From the NCBI GenBank assembly GCA_021789945.1, contig JAJYIS010000004.1, positions 1-52,944 of the forward strand: a stretch of DNA of 52,944 nt. The letters are read 5' to 3'. Made by a program: the position numbers and the translations under genes. This DNA comes from Thermoplasmata archaeon (GTDB lineage Archaea; Thermoplasmatota; Thermoplasmata; UBA10834). The first letter of the stretch is position 1. The number at the start of each line of letters is the position of its first letter. The notes under the pieces are model-generated. The model made no database searches, was not told the DNA's origin, and worked only from the letters and a program-made list of their open reading frames with translations. This document shows positions 1-8,695 of this stretch, one piece after another.

Positions 1-470
1 TTCCGATCTCCCTGGTAGGACTCCTCGTCCCACTTGAGGATCGTGCCGCTGAAGAAGAACAGCAGGGTCACTGCGAGCAGGAGCACGCCTATCACCCAGT
101 TCAGCTCCCTCGGCCGCTTGTAAGAGGCCGTGACGAACACCCTGAACATGTGGAGTATGACGGATATCACGACCGCCTGGGCGGCCCAGTAGTGGATGCT
201 CCTCACGAGGCTGCCGAAGGGCACGGTGGTCATTATCGCGCGCACGCTCTGGTTCGCGGTCGCAGGGTTCGGGTCGTAGTAGAACGTGAGGAATATGCCC
301 GTGAGGATGAGTATCACGAACCCGAAGAACGTGATCCCGCCGAGCATGTAAGGCAGCGTGTTGCCGTGCTTGGGGACCGTGTAGTCGAGCGCGTCCAGCC
401 CCAGCCTCTCGTCCAGGAACGCCCAGAGCCTGCTCTTCGGCGGGGCGGGCTTAGTCCCCTCGGAGGTCAT
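1..470 (-). CDS. Cytochrome b/b6 N-terminal part (partial, runs off the left edge)
   Basis: This is the first 156 residues of a membrane cytochrome b, the haem subunit of bc-type quinol-oxidising complexes. It starts at the ATG at 470 and is open to the window edge. A helix follows at residues 41-65. The next helix carries His93 and His107, spaced 14 apart as for one pair of haem ligands in cytochrome b. The following SYKRP and ELNWVIG stretch is typical of the family, and another hydrophobic helix comes next. The second histidine pair lies outside the window. Its ATG overlaps the stop of the upstream DOMON-like gene (ATGA), so the two are translationally coupled and probably act together. 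A Rieske protein or further subunits may lie beyond the edge. The family call is firm; the exact complex is not known. Confidence 0.87.
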   Translation of the reverse strand, partial: MTSEGTKPAPPKSRLWAFLDERLGLDALDYTVPKHGNTLPYMLGGITFFGFVILILTGIFLTFYYDPNPATANQSVRAIMTTVPFGSLVRSIHYWAAQAVVISVILHMFRVFVTASYKRPRELNWVIGVLLLAVTLLFFFSGTILKWDEESYQGDR

Positions 471-1294
471 AGCGGCCGCCTCCTGATGACGAACTCGTAA
501 AGGATTGCAAGCACGCCCGCGCTCAGAAGCACCACAGCGACGATGCTCGGGACGGGCGAGATATTCCCGTTCAGCAGCTGGTTGACGTTGTAGGTGTTGT
601 CCTCCTGCCTGAGGAGATAGGTCCCCATGAAGTGGAGAGAGCTTCCCGAGAGGGTCGCGGGGAAGGCGCCAGTCGAAGTCAGATTGGTCGCGACGACGGT
701 CGGATAGACCACGCCAGGTCCGAGAGTCCAGAGGCCGGAATCGAGCGATAGCCTGAGCTCCGCGACTACATGGCTCGAGGTGGCAGTGACCTCGAAGTCC
801 TTGATGGCCTTGGGGTTGGCGCCCGGTGAGAGAGTCATCGACTCGGCGACGGACGCGCTAGTCCGCTCGGCGGCCTCGTATTCCCCGTTCACGTCGGCGA
901 CGAGCACGAACCCCATCGTCGTCGCACCGTCTGAGGAGATGCCGATCGCCACCGAGCCCCATGTCGGGCCCTCGATGGCGACGTATAGCGAATAGTTGTC
1001 GTGGATCATCGATATCGAGATGCCAGTGTCGGGGGTCGTCCACGTGACGGAGGGGTCGTACTCCCCGCTCGAGATGGTGCCGTCCACGTGCACGGTCGGG
1101 TTCGGAGAGTATGGTGCAATGAGCGTGGTGACCCCGCTGAAGAGCGGCAGCTCGTCGCCCCTTGCCGCCCCCATGCCCAATGCGGAGGCGACCGCGGCGA
1201 ACGCCAACAAAACTGTCAAGATTCCCGTCCGAGATGCCCAACGAGCGCGCGATGACAATCCGCTCAGACTTCTCCCCTCGGGACCGAACGGCAT
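467..1294 (-). CDS. Membrane-anchored DOMON-like protein coupled to cytochrome b
   Basis: The protein has an N-terminal hydrophobic signal or anchor segment (about residues 20-40), an extracytoplasmic beta-rich domain beginning with a V-D-G-T-I-S-S-G-E-Y motif, and a C-terminal transmembrane helix followed by Arg residues. The motif and a later LYVAIEG strand resemble the DOMON/ethylbenzene-dehydrogenase-gamma type of domain, which binds haem b or sugar in known members. No haem ligand can be assigned by eye. It overlaps the cytochrome b start by four bases, so a role as an external redox partner of that cytochrome is a reasonable inference; archaeal CbsA-type cytochromes offer a parallel. 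An upstream ATG at 1306 is also in frame. I prefer 1294 because a TATA-like element at 1312-1319 would place the transcript start very near it. Confidence 0.72.
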   Translation of the reverse strand: MPFGPEGRSLSGLSSRARWASRTGILTVLLAFAAVASALGMGAARGDELPLFSGVTTLIAPYSPNPTVHVDGTISSGEYDPSVTWTTPDTGISISMIHDNYSLYVAIEGPTWGSVAIGISSDGATTMGFVLVADVNGEYEAAERTSASVAESMTLSPGANPKAIKDFEVTATSSHVVAELRLSLDSGLWTLGPGVVYPTVVATNLTSTGAFPATLSGSSLHFMGTYLLRQEDNTYNVNQLLNGNISPVPSIVAVVLLSAGVLAILYEFVIRRRPL

Positions 1295-1303
1295 GTCCGG
1301 GTA

Positions 1304-1319
1304 CATATAAAGATATAAG
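1304..1319 (-). promoter_or_regulatory. TATA box for the DOMON/cytochrome b operon
   Basis: On the minus strand this AT-rich element reads TTATATCTTTATAT within otherwise GC-rich DNA. Its distal half lies about 22-25 bases before the ATG at 1294, which suits a leaderless archaeal transcript. Confidence 0.55.
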
Positions 1320-1481
1320 AACAGGTTCGGGACGATTCCCGGAACTTAACAGTGTTGTATTTGAACAGAAGTCCAAAGCCAGACCATTGTTCTTACAATC
1401 GGAAGGTCGAGGTGGGCACCTTTCCCGTGCAATCGTCGGACCCAAGTCCATCCGAAGAAGACTTGCAGGAACCGCACCGGA

Positions 1482-2180
1482 CTAATCCTCGGCAGGGAGG
1501 GCTCTGCCAGTGTAGAGCTTGAGCATCGGGTACGAGTTCTCGACGAGCTGGAAGACCGCCTTCCTCAGGTGCTCCCCGTAGGTCGACCGCGAGAGGCCCT
1601 CCTTCTCAGCGACCTTGTCCATCTTCGTCCTGGAAGGGATCTCGAAGAGGCCGTTCTCGAACGCGGTGACGAGCGCCCGGACCTGCTTGTCCGTGAGTCC
1701 GCCGAAGAAATGGACAGGCATCACTCCGAGGGAGCTGAGCATGTCCAGCTGTTCCCGCTCCTTGAGGGAGATAATCTCTACTGTCCCCACCTTCCTGATC
1801 TCGTCGGCGAAGCACTTCAGGTCCCCCTTGCATCTGGCGATCAGCCTGTGGGTCTCCCATCCACCGTAGTATCTCGTCGGAGGCACGGACCACGAGTTGA
1901 ACCTGTCCAGCATCGACGACACGGTGGTGTACGTGTCGCACAAGCACACGCCCGTGACCAGGAGCGCCGAGTTGCCTTCGCCGGCCACCTGCCTGGCATC
2001 GAATACGCGCTTGGCGTACACCAATATGTCCGCCATCTGGTCGCTGTCAAGCGCGGTTATCTGGACGACCTCGCAGTCGACATTGCACCAGGTGGCCATC
2101 TCCATCTCGGGGAACTTTCTCGAGAACTCCACGAACGGGCACGGGTGCTGCAGGCGGATCTTCGCGTCGAGGAATTTCAT
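1482..2180 (-). CDS. Bat-type HTH transcriptional regulator
   Basis: This is a 232-residue regulator. The C-terminal 70 residues match the bacterio-opsin-activator (HTH_10) family: an LTDKQVRALVTAFENG segment, then a helix-turn-helix with LSRSTYGEHLRKA. The N-terminal part starts with an HPCPF motif, has WCN and several cysteines, and is likely a sensing domain. I chose the ATG at 2180 because a TATA box at 2203-2211 places the transcript start almost on it, and the longer upstream reading frame reads through the promoter. Two identical palindromes lie just upstream and may be its operators. Ligand and targets cannot be read from the sequence. Confidence 0.8.
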   Translation of the reverse strand: MKFLDAKIRLQHPCPFVEFSRKFPEMEMATWCNVDCEVVQITALDSDQMADILVYAKRVFDARQVAGEGNSALLVTGVCLCDTYTTVSSMLDRFNSWSVPPTRYYGGWETHRLIARCKGDLKCFADEIRKVGTVEIISLKEREQLDMLSSLGVMPVHFFGGLTDKQVRALVTAFENGLFEIPSRTKMDKVAEKEGLSRSTYGEHLRKAVFQLVENSYPMLKLYTGRALPAED

Positions 2181-2202
2181 GCTACGGAATAGCGACTTTC
2201 TG

Positions 2203-2211
2203 AGTATTAAG
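2203..2211 (-). promoter_or_regulatory. TATA box of the bat-type regulator
   Basis: The minus strand reads CCTTAATAC, centred about 27 bases before the ATG at 2180. The first palindrome (2218-2231) lies directly upstream, where the BRE/TFB contact would be. Confidence 0.5.
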
Positions 2212-2217
2212 GAATTA

Positions 2218-2231
2218 CCGCCTGAGGGCGG
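2218..2231. repeat. Palindromic element, copy 1 (CCGCCTGAGGGCGG)
   Basis: This is a 14-base element with a perfect 5-bp dyad (CCGCC/GGCGG) around TGAG. It lies just upstream of the regulator's TATA box. The identical element recurs at 2285-2298. It could be an operator, or a short hairpin if transcribed. Confidence 0.6.
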
Positions 2232-2284
2232 CTCGCTCATGGGCCAGCAGAGCCGAGTCGTCCGCCGCTCCGGGCCAAAACCTG

Positions 2285-2298
2285 CCGCCTGAGGGCGG
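2285..2298. repeat. Palindromic element, copy 2 (CCGCCTGAGGGCGG)
   Basis: This copy is identical to the one at 2218-2231, with start points 67 bases apart. It lies 39 bases before the start of the small reading frame at 2338, so the pair sits between two divergent genes. Confidence 0.6.
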
Positions 2299-2337
2299 TA
2301 GAAAGCCAATCCCGACGGCAGGTCGTAAACATTCACG

Positions 2338-2532
2338 ATGATAGCAATAGAGACCGAAATGAGGCCCTTCGCGAGAAGGGCGCTCAACAGAGAAGCCGAG
2401 GAGATGGCGAAGTACGCGAAGTATGAGTTCGGGGCGGGACCAGGGTTCCTGCAGCCGAGGGAGAGACACGAGCGCAACCACAGGAACCTGTTCATCATGA
2501 TGACAAGGCTCCTGATCCACCCGCTCCGCTGA
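2338..2532 (+). CDS. Small hypothetical protein, 64 aa
   Basis: This short basic protein (many Arg, His and Glu) is of no family I recognise. Its codons match the highly expressed style of neighbouring genes (AAG, GAG and AGG are frequent). It lies divergently from the bat-type regulator, with two palindromes between them, and ends 50 bases before the phosphate transporter. No strong ribosome-binding site is visible. It may be a target of the regulator or may not be translated. Confidence 0.4.
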   Translation: MIAIETEMRPFARRALNREAEEMAKYAKYEFGAGPGFLQPRERHERNHRNLFIMMTRLLIHPLR

Positions 2533-2582
2533 CCGGACGATTAGCTAGAAATGCGCGGATACTATTCCGAGCCTGGAATCTG

Positions 2583-3614
2583 ATGTCCGTGCTGCTCTTG
2601 GCCGTGGCCATTGTAGTCGTGTCGCTGCTTTTCGCAGTCACGAACGGCATCCACGACTCAAGCTCGATGGTCGCGACGCCGATCTCGTGCGGGGCGATGT
2701 CCCCGAGGGCGGCAGTCGTGCTCGCGAGCGTGGTCGGGTTCGCGGGAGCGATGCTGGGCGGCAGCGCGGTGTCCAACACGGTGGGTTCGATCATCAGCCT
2801 ACCCGCCGACGAGCACCTGCTGCCGATACTGCTCGCGTCGGTCCTGTCTGCGACCGTCTGGAACCTTGTCACGCTGAGGTTCAGGCTGCCATCGTCGTCC
2901 ACACACGCCCTCATCGGAGGGATGATCGGGGCCGCGATCGCTGCGAGCGGGACGGGGAGCGTGCACTGGGGCTGGGACGAGCTCACGGGGTTCGAGCACA
3001 GGCTAGACGGGATCACGCTGGTATTGGTCTTCCTCGTCGTGTCAATCATGCTCGGCTTCTGGCTGGGCTACATCGTTCAGGCGATCTCGAAGCATGCCCT
3101 GAAGAATGCCACCAAGGATGCGAACACGCCCGTGCGGAGAGTGCAGCTGCTGACGGCCGCGCTGCTCGCGTTCGGGCACGGGGCCAACGACACTCAGAAG
3201 CAGATGGGGGTCATCACGCTCGGCCTGGTCGCCGCAGGGTACGCGTCATCGTCGGAGGGGATACCCTTCTGGGTGAGGACAGTCGCGGCATTCATGATGG
3301 CAGTGGGCACCGTCGGAGGCGGCTGGGGCATCATGAAGACCCTCGGGAGCAGGATATTCAAGCTCGAGCCGATCCACAGCCTCTCCTCGCAGATCGCGTC
3401 GTCGTCCTCACTCGTGGCGTCGACGCTCGTCGGCGCCCCCGTATCCTCCACGCACGTGGTGGCGTCGAGCATAATCGGCGTCGGGACTTCCGAGAACCCT
3501 AGGATGGTCCAGTGGTCCGTCGGGAAGGAGATGATCGTGGCGTTCCTTCTGACGATCCCCGCCGCAATGGCTTTGTCCGCGGTATTCTATTACGCCCTCG
3601 ACTGGATGCTGTGA
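2583..3614 (+). CDS. pitA: Inorganic phosphate transporter, PiT family
   Basis: This integral membrane protein takes up phosphate with a coupled cation. It has the two inverted PiT halves: the first carries FAVTNGIHDSSSMVATPISCGAMSPRAAV in the position of the family's N-G-x-x-D signature, and the second has FGHGANDTQKQMG and later APVSSTHVV. Length (343 residues) is normal for archaeal PiT proteins. It is followed after 22 bases by the DUF47 gene, the usual archaeal and bacterial arrangement. Gene symbol by family. Confidence 0.9.
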   Translation: MSVLLLAVAIVVVSLLFAVTNGIHDSSSMVATPISCGAMSPRAAVVLASVVGFAGAMLGGSAVSNTVGSIISLPADEHLLPILLASVLSATVWNLVTLRFRLPSSSTHALIGGMIGAAIAASGTGSVHWGWDELTGFEHRLDGITLVLVFLVVSIMLGFWLGYIVQAISKHALKNATKDANTPVRRVQLLTAALLAFGHGANDTQKQMGVITLGLVAAGYASSSEGIPFWVRTVAAFMMAVGTVGGGWGIMKTLGSRIFKLEPIHSLSSQIASSSSLVASTLVGAPVSSTHVVASSIIGVGTSENPRMVQWSVGKEMIVAFLLTIPAAMALSAVFYYALDWML

Positions 3615-3636
3615 CCCGCTGAACCAAAGGAGTGAT

Positions 3637-4275
3637 GTGATGGACAAAGGACCGGAGGACAGGAACCTTCTGGACAGGCTCTTCCCTCCAAAGTACGACT
3701 TCACCAGAATGCTGCGGGACCAGGCGGCGGCCACCGTGTCGGCCATCGAGAGCCTCTCGGCCTGGCTCTCGGAAGGCAAGATGACGGATCCCGCCGAGGT
3801 CATCCACAAGGAGAAGGCCGCCGACAAGGTCAGGTACGACCTCGAGGCGAAGCTCTCGGTGGCCTTCTCGACCCCGTTCGACCGACAGAACATATACTCG
3901 TTCTCGAGGCAGATGGACCTGATCGTCGACTTCGCGATGTCGACCGCGCTGGAGATGAAGGAGTTCGGCGTGCTCCCCGATGCCGCGATCAAGGGCATGG
4001 CCGACTCCCTCCTGAACGGCGTGAGGCTGATCTCCCGGGCACTGGACCTGCTCCCGGCGGAGCCTGGGAAGGTCGAGCCGATGATCAGGGACATGCGGGC
4101 GACCGTAAACTCGATAGAGAAGGTCTATGTCATCTCGATGGCCGGCCTGTTCAAGACGAAGGACCCGTTCGAGGCGATGACCAAGAGGGAGATCTACCAC
4201 CATCTCAGGGATGCCGGGAGGAACCTCGGAGGGAGCATCGACGCGCTCCACAGGATCATCGTCGGCCTCGCGTAG
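3637..4275 (+). CDS. DUF47 (PhoU-like) Pit accessory protein
   Basis: This 212-residue all-helical protein is of the DUF47/PhoU-related family, thought to regulate or assist the PiT transporter encoded just upstream. The pattern of long amphipathic helices, with HKEKAADKVRYDLEAKL and TPFDRQNIYSFSRQMD, is characteristic: the conserved metal-facing Asp/Glu and the 'DR-I' motif are present. A good ribosome-binding site (AGGAGTG) precedes the ATG. It is probably cotranscribed with pitA. Confidence 0.88.
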   Translation: MMDKGPEDRNLLDRLFPPKYDFTRMLRDQAAATVSAIESLSAWLSEGKMTDPAEVIHKEKAADKVRYDLEAKLSVAFSTPFDRQNIYSFSRQMDLIVDFAMSTALEMKEFGVLPDAAIKGMADSLLNGVRLISRALDLLPAEPGKVEPMIRDMRATVNSIEKVYVISMAGLFKTKDPFEAMTKREIYHHLRDAGRNLGGSIDALHRIIVGLA

Positions 4276-4286
4276 GGGCCGCCGTC

Positions 4287-5300
4287 TCAGAGCCCGATGC
4301 TGTTTATGACGTTGCCAGTGTTCGCATCGATGACGAGGGAGACCTTCTTCCCCTTATAGTCGTACCTCGCGAACCAAATGGGCGCGTGCAGGAGCTCCGC
4401 GTCCCCGACCTCGACCTCCGTGTGCAGCTGCTGGATCATGTGGTATTGAGAGTGGGCCTTGTCCGACTGGAGCTGGGTGACCAACATCTTCGCCTGGGAC
4501 TTCGCGCCCTCCTCGCCCACGTCACCGTTCAGGATCTTCACGTCCTTCGAGACCTTCGAGACGTCGAACAGCTCCCTTTCATCGAGATTGAACTCGTAGT
4601 CCTTCGGCTGGTGGTCGAACAGGGCCTTGAGGGCGACGACAGGGAAATTGTAGGTGCCTGCGATGTCGTAGCTCTTCTTCTGGCCGCCTCCGCTGGTAGC
4701 GCCCATCGTCGAGCCCATCATCGTGCCCATCATGAGTGGGCCTGCGAAGCCTCCGCTCCTCCTTCCGCCCATGCCGCCCATCGCGGCCCCCAGCAGGCCC
4801 ACGACAGCCGCGGTGGTGGCTATCTGGCCCGCCTCCGCTGCGAGATCGCTCGCGACGATCGATGTCCTTGCGGAGGCGGAGATGATCCAGTATGGCACGA
4901 GGCTGAGGTTCATCTCCTCCAGGGTCGAGCTCTCCTGCAGATGCCTGTGGAGGAGCCCTTTGTCCATGTGCTCCCCGATCCTGGCGACCATCTGGTCCTT
5001 CTGAGCGAACCGGAGCGGGAGCATCGTCTGCTTCTGCACGCCCTTCCATCCGTCGCTGCCGAGAGTGATCCCGGACCCGCAGTACTCGCACGTGACGACC
5101 ATCTCGCCGAACTGCGGGTTTATGGGCGCCCCGCAGTTCGGGCATTTCAGGGCCGTCGCGCCCATCGGGGCGATCACGGGTCTGCTGGAGTCCGTGGTCG
5201 ATTCCGTCGTGGCCGCGCCAGAGCCGGGCATCTTTGCGCCGCACTTCATGCAGAACAGTGACTCGTCCGGGAGCTGAGAGCCGCATTTCGGACAGTACAT
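4287..5300 (-). CDS. Zinc-ribbon protein with glycine-rich membrane-like middle and PepSY-like tail
   Basis: This 337-residue protein begins with two zinc ribbons (CPKC...CMKC at residues 3-20 and CPNC...CEYC around 52-75). A region with PYWIISASARTS follows, then a small-residue stretch rich in Gly, Met and Ala (about 150-195) that could insert into or associate with a membrane. The C-terminus (LLHAPIWFARYDYKGK then VIDANTGNVI) resembles a PepSY-type terminal strand. The start at 5300 has GGAGAGG ten bases upstream and a TATA box at 5351-5359. An ATG at 5324 is an alternative. Function unknown; many such ribbon proteins occur in this window. Confidence 0.75.
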   Translation of the reverse strand: MYCPKCGSQLPDESLFCMKCGAKMPGSGAATTESTTDSSRPVIAPMGATALKCPNCGAPINPQFGEMVVTCEYCGSGITLGSDGWKGVQKQTMLPLRFAQKDQMVARIGEHMDKGLLHRHLQESSTLEEMNLSLVPYWIISASARTSIVASDLAAEAGQIATTAAVVGLLGAAMGGMGGRRSGGFAGPLMMGTMMGSTMGATSGGGQKKSYDIAGTYNFPVVALKALFDHQPKDYEFNLDERELFDVSKVSKDVKILNGDVGEEGAKSQAKMLVTQLQSDKAHSQYHMIQQLHTEVEVGDAELLHAPIWFARYDYKGKKVSLVIDANTGNVINSIGL

Positions 5301-5350
5301 CACATCATCGCCTCTCCATGTCATCCTATGTGGAAGGTATTCAATGGTTT

Positions 5351-5359
5351 GATATAAGC
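5351..5359 (-). promoter_or_regulatory. TATA box for the zinc-ribbon gene
   Basis: The minus strand reads GCTTATATC, predicting a start of transcription near 5329 and a leader of about 29 bases that carries the GGAGAGG ribosome-binding site. Confidence 0.5.
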
Positions 5360-5462
5360 AATGCCCCTGAGCCATATCCAGCAAAATCGCATATCATTAA
5401 GGATGAAACTCGTCACGATTAAGTACATTGCGGACCCTCCACGCTCCGGCAAGAGGGTGTAA

Positions 5463-8066
5463 ATGGTCAAGACAAGCTGCGGCATGTGCTACGGCACATG
5501 CACCGTCGATGTGCATTTGGAGGACGGGATCGTCTCGGGGATCGAGGGAGACCCCGACTCGCCCCAGGGGTACGGGAACATCTGCGCGAAGGGGCTCTCC
5601 GCGCCGATGATGCTGTACGACCCCAGCAGGCTGAACTATCCGATAGTCCGCACGAACCCCGTGAAGGGCATAGGCGTTGACCCTGGATGGAAGCGCATCA
5701 GCTGGGACGAGGCCATGGACCTGCTTACCTCGAAGCTCAAGGAATGCATGGCGAGGGATCCGAGGGGACTGTACACCGTCGGCAGCCCCACGTTCCCCGC
5801 CGAAAGGGCATTCAACATTCTGTCCTTCAGGAAGGCCTTCGGGACCCCGAACTACTACACGGGCGGGGGAGGGCTGCATTGCGGGAACGGGGCCCACATG
5901 ATCGGGGGCATATACCACGCCTCGTGGTCCGTGATACCCGACTTCAAGTACACCAACCTCGCGATCTACTGGGGCTGCTCGAAGGGCCACGGGGCGGGGC
6001 ACGCGGCGAACGTGGCGGCCAAGCAGGCTGCGGACGCGAAGGCCCGGGGCATGAGGCTCATAGTGTTCGACCCCTTCCTGAGCACTCAGGCCTCGACAGC
6101 GGAGGAGTGGGTGCCCATCAAGGCGGGCACGGACGCTGCGGCGGCGCTCGCGATGGCGAACCTGCTCGTGAACGAGTACGGGCTCTACGACGCCGACTAC
6201 CTGAAGTGGAAGACGAACGCGGGGTATCTCATCGGGCCCGACGGGCTCTATGTCCGGGACAAGAAGACCGGGGTCCCGCTGGTCTGGAACACCGGCACGA
6301 ACAAGCAGGACGCGTTCAACTCGAAGGGCCTCAAGGACATGGCGCTCGAGGGGGACTTCGAGGTCAGCGGCGTGAAGTGCTCCCCGTCATTCAAGATCCT
6401 CAAGGAGCACCTGAAGAAGTACACGCCGCAGTACGCCTCAGAGATATGCGGGGTGCCTGCGAACACGCTCAGGCGAGTCGCGAAGGACTTCGGCGAGGAG
6501 GCGAAGATCGGCAGCACGATCAACATCGAGGGCAAGGTGCTGCCGTACAGGCCCGTCGCATCCATCTACTTCAGAGGCTCCCAGGGACACTACAACCAGG
6601 CCTGGGACTGTATGTCCCTCGTGCTGTTGAATCACTTCGTCGGAGCCGCGGATGTCCCGGGCGGCGCGCTCGCCTTCGGGCCGCCCGTGCACCTTGGATA
6701 CCCGGGCACGGGCAAGCTGAAGTACTCCGTCGAGCCGGACAAGGACGGCCTGATGGTCGCCTCGAACTGGCCGTACGCGCACCTGCCCTACCCGCCCAAC
6801 GAGCCCAAGGACCCGCCCCAGAGGCTCGACCTCCAGGACCTGTTCTACATACCCACCTACACCACGATCATGGCGTGGGAGAACAACGAGGAGCTCTGGC
6901 AGAAGTTCAAGATACCGTACAGGCCGGACGTGATGATCAGCTTCGCGACCAACCAGATCATGTCCGTCGGCAACCCGAAGACGCTGTTCGAGAACTTCCT
7001 GAAGAAGTTCAGGTTCATCGCGTCGTTCAACATCTACTCGACCGAGTTCGAGGAGGCCGCGGCGGACCTCGTGCTCCCGGACGCGAGCTTCCTCGAGCGG
7101 TACTCGTCTGCGACCACGTTCCCGACGGTAGGAGTCTCGTGCCACGCAACGGGATTGGGCGAGTGGATCTGGGCCATCAGGCAGCCAGTCATCCAGCCGA
7201 TGGCCGAGCGCAGGCCCATGGTCGATGTCATCCTCGAGCTGTCCGAGCGCCTCGGCCTCCACGACAAGTACCTCGAGGCCGTGCGCGAGTGGGTCGACCG
7301 GGCGTACGGCGGGGACATAGACCTCAAGAAGGTGTTCAAGCCCGGCGAGAAGCTCAACTTCGAGCGGCTCCTGGACGTCATCATGAAGGACAGGTTCGGC
7401 GAGGACAAGGGCCTCGAGTTCTTCAAGGAGCACGGGTACCTGAAGTGGGACAAGCGAGTGGAGGAGGTCTACTGGCGCTGGTTCAACGATGTCAGGGTGC
7501 CCGTGTACCTCGAGTGGATCATCAGGGCCGGGAGGAAGAGCAAGGCCGTCGCAGAGAAGTACGGCGTGCCCGACCTGGTCGACTGGTCAGCGCACACGGC
7601 GCTGCCCGACTGGAGGCCCTGCCCGACGCATGCCGAGAAGGATCCCGAGTACGACCTCGAGGGATTCTACTGGCGCTCGGCGCTGCACACGTACTCGATG
7701 ACCATGCAGAACCCGTGGCTCGACGAGGTCTCGCAGAACGATCCCTACACCTACACCATCCAGGTGAACGCGGAGACCGCCAAGAGGAAGGGCGTGAAGG
7801 AAGGCGACTACGTCTGGCTCGAGAACCCGAAGGGCTCGAAGGCCAGGGGCAGAGTCCACCTCACCGACGGCATCAGGCCAGATCACGTGGCGATCGCGGC
7901 AAACGCAGGGCATTGGGGCAAGGGGCTCCCGCGCGCGAAGGGCAAGGGAGTGTTCTTCAACGAGCTCATCGAGATCGACAAGGAGCACACATGCCCGGTC
8001 TCGCTGGGCCAGGACATCTGCGTCAAGCTCAAGCTCTACAAGGACGGGGGTGCGCGAAGTGGTTAG
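5463..8066 (+). CDS. Molybdopterin oxidoreductase catalytic subunit (DMSO reductase family)
   Basis: This 867-residue catalytic subunit binds a 4Fe-4S cluster and a bis-MGD molybdenum or tungsten centre. The cluster ligands are Cys6, Cys9, Cys13 and Cys41, followed by Lys43. The Mo-binding region has GGGGLHCGNGAH, making Cys140 the likely metal ligand. The C-terminal MopB_CT domain has QVNAETAKRKGVKEGD and AIAANAGHWG. There is no Tat signal: the protein begins two residues before the cluster motif, so it is predicted to be cytoplasmic. It is followed, with overlap, by a ferredoxin subunit, an NrfD anchor and fdhD. It is not an ordinary formate dehydrogenase, since the Cys is not followed by His. 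Substrate unknown. Confidence 0.9.
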   Translation: MVKTSCGMCYGTCTVDVHLEDGIVSGIEGDPDSPQGYGNICAKGLSAPMMLYDPSRLNYPIVRTNPVKGIGVDPGWKRISWDEAMDLLTSKLKECMARDPRGLYTVGSPTFPAERAFNILSFRKAFGTPNYYTGGGGLHCGNGAHMIGGIYHASWSVIPDFKYTNLAIYWGCSKGHGAGHAANVAAKQAADAKARGMRLIVFDPFLSTQASTAEEWVPIKAGTDAAAALAMANLLVNEYGLYDADYLKWKTNAGYLIGPDGLYVRDKKTGVPLVWNTGTNKQDAFNSKGLKDMALEGDFEVSGVKCSPSFKILKEHLKKYTPQYASEICGVPANTLRRVAKDFGEEAKIGSTINIEGKVLPYRPVASIYFRGSQGHYNQAWDCMSLVLLNHFVGAADVPGGALAFGPPVHLGYPGTGKLKYSVEPDKDGLMVASNWPYAHLPYPPNEPKDPPQRLDLQDLFYIPTYTTIMAWENNEELWQKFKIPYRPDVMISFATNQIMSVGNPKTLFENFLKKFRFIASFNIYSTEFEEAAADLVLPDASFLERYSSATTFPTVGVSCHATGLGEWIWAIRQPVIQPMAERRPMVDVILELSERLGLHDKYLEAVREWVDRAYGGDIDLKKVFKPGEKLNFERLLDVIMKDRFGEDKGLEFFKEHGYLKWDKRVEEVYWRWFNDVRVPVYLEWIIRAGRKSKAVAEKYGVPDLVDWSAHTALPDWRPCPTHAEKDPEYDLEGFYWRSALHTYSMTMQNPWLDEVSQNDPYTYTIQVNAETAKRKGVKEGDYVWLENPKGSKARGRVHLTDGIRPDHVAIAANAGHWGKGLPRAKGKGVFFNELIEIDKEHTCPVSLGQDICVKLKLYKDGGARSG

Positions 8067-8688
8067 GTGGGGCATGGTCATCGACCTGAAGAGATGCACC
8101 AGCTGCCACTCGTGCACGGTCGCATGCAAGGCGGAGCACCACACTCCTCCGGGAGTGTTCTGGGCGAAGGTCGTGCGCCTCGAGTCCGGCAAGTACCCCA
8201 CAGTCGTGAGACAGGCCTTGCCGCTGCTCTGCATGAACTGCAAGGAGCCGGAGTGCGAGAAGGTCTGCCCGACCGGCGCCACGAAGAAGAGGCCAGACGG
8301 GATAGTCATCGTCGACTCGAAGCAGTGCGTGGGTTGCAGGTACTGCGCGGTCGCGTGTCCGTATGGTGCCAGGAACTTCTCGAGCGACTGGACGGACTAC
8401 TTCACCGGCGAGAAGAAGCCGTCCTCGGAGTTCGCGGCACACTCGAAGAAGAAGTGGATGAAGGAGAGCGACAAGGGCGTCGTGAGCAAGTGCAACTTCT
8501 GCGTGGACCGGGTGGAGAAGGGCCTCAAGCCCGCATGCGTGAACGCGTGCCCGACCGAGGCGAGGACCTTCGGGGACCTTGACGACCCTGAGTCCGAGGT
8601 GTCCCAGCTGATAAAGAAGAGGCGGGGGATGCAGCTGCATCCGGAGTACGGGACGGATGCGAGCGTGTACTACCTGCCCGCGAGGTGA
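8050..8688 (+). CDS. Four-cluster ferredoxin subunit of the molybdoenzyme (DmsB/NrfC-like)
   Basis: This is the electron-transfer subunit between the Mo subunit and the membrane anchor. Sixteen cysteines form four 4Fe-4S sets: Cys16/19/22/26, 61/64/69/73, 93/96/99/103 and 148/151/163/167. The GTG start overlaps the end of the catalytic gene by 17 bases. An ATG at 8074 (residue 9) is the alternative start, preceded by AGGTGGGG. No signal sequence is seen, in keeping with a cytoplasmic complex. Confidence 0.9.
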   Translation: MREVVRWGMVIDLKRCTSCHSCTVACKAEHHTPPGVFWAKVVRLESGKYPTVVRQALPLLCMNCKEPECEKVCPTGATKKRPDGIVIVDSKQCVGCRYCAVACPYGARNFSSDWTDYFTGEKKPSSEFAAHSKKKWMKESDKGVVSKCNFCVDRVEKGLKPACVNACPTEARTFGDLDDPESEVSQLIKKRRGMQLHPEYGTDASVYYLPAR

Positions 8689-8695
8689 TGATGGC

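Noticed and set aside
150-500. A 116-residue plus-strand frame at the left edge
   Set aside because: Antisense to the cytochrome b start, which has the paired histidines and coupling to the next gene.
5687-8089. An 800-residue open frame on the plus strand over the Mo enzyme gene
   Set aside because: It is a shifted frame of a GC-rich gene, rich in Arg, Gly and Pro, with no domain. The true frame has all the enzyme motifs.
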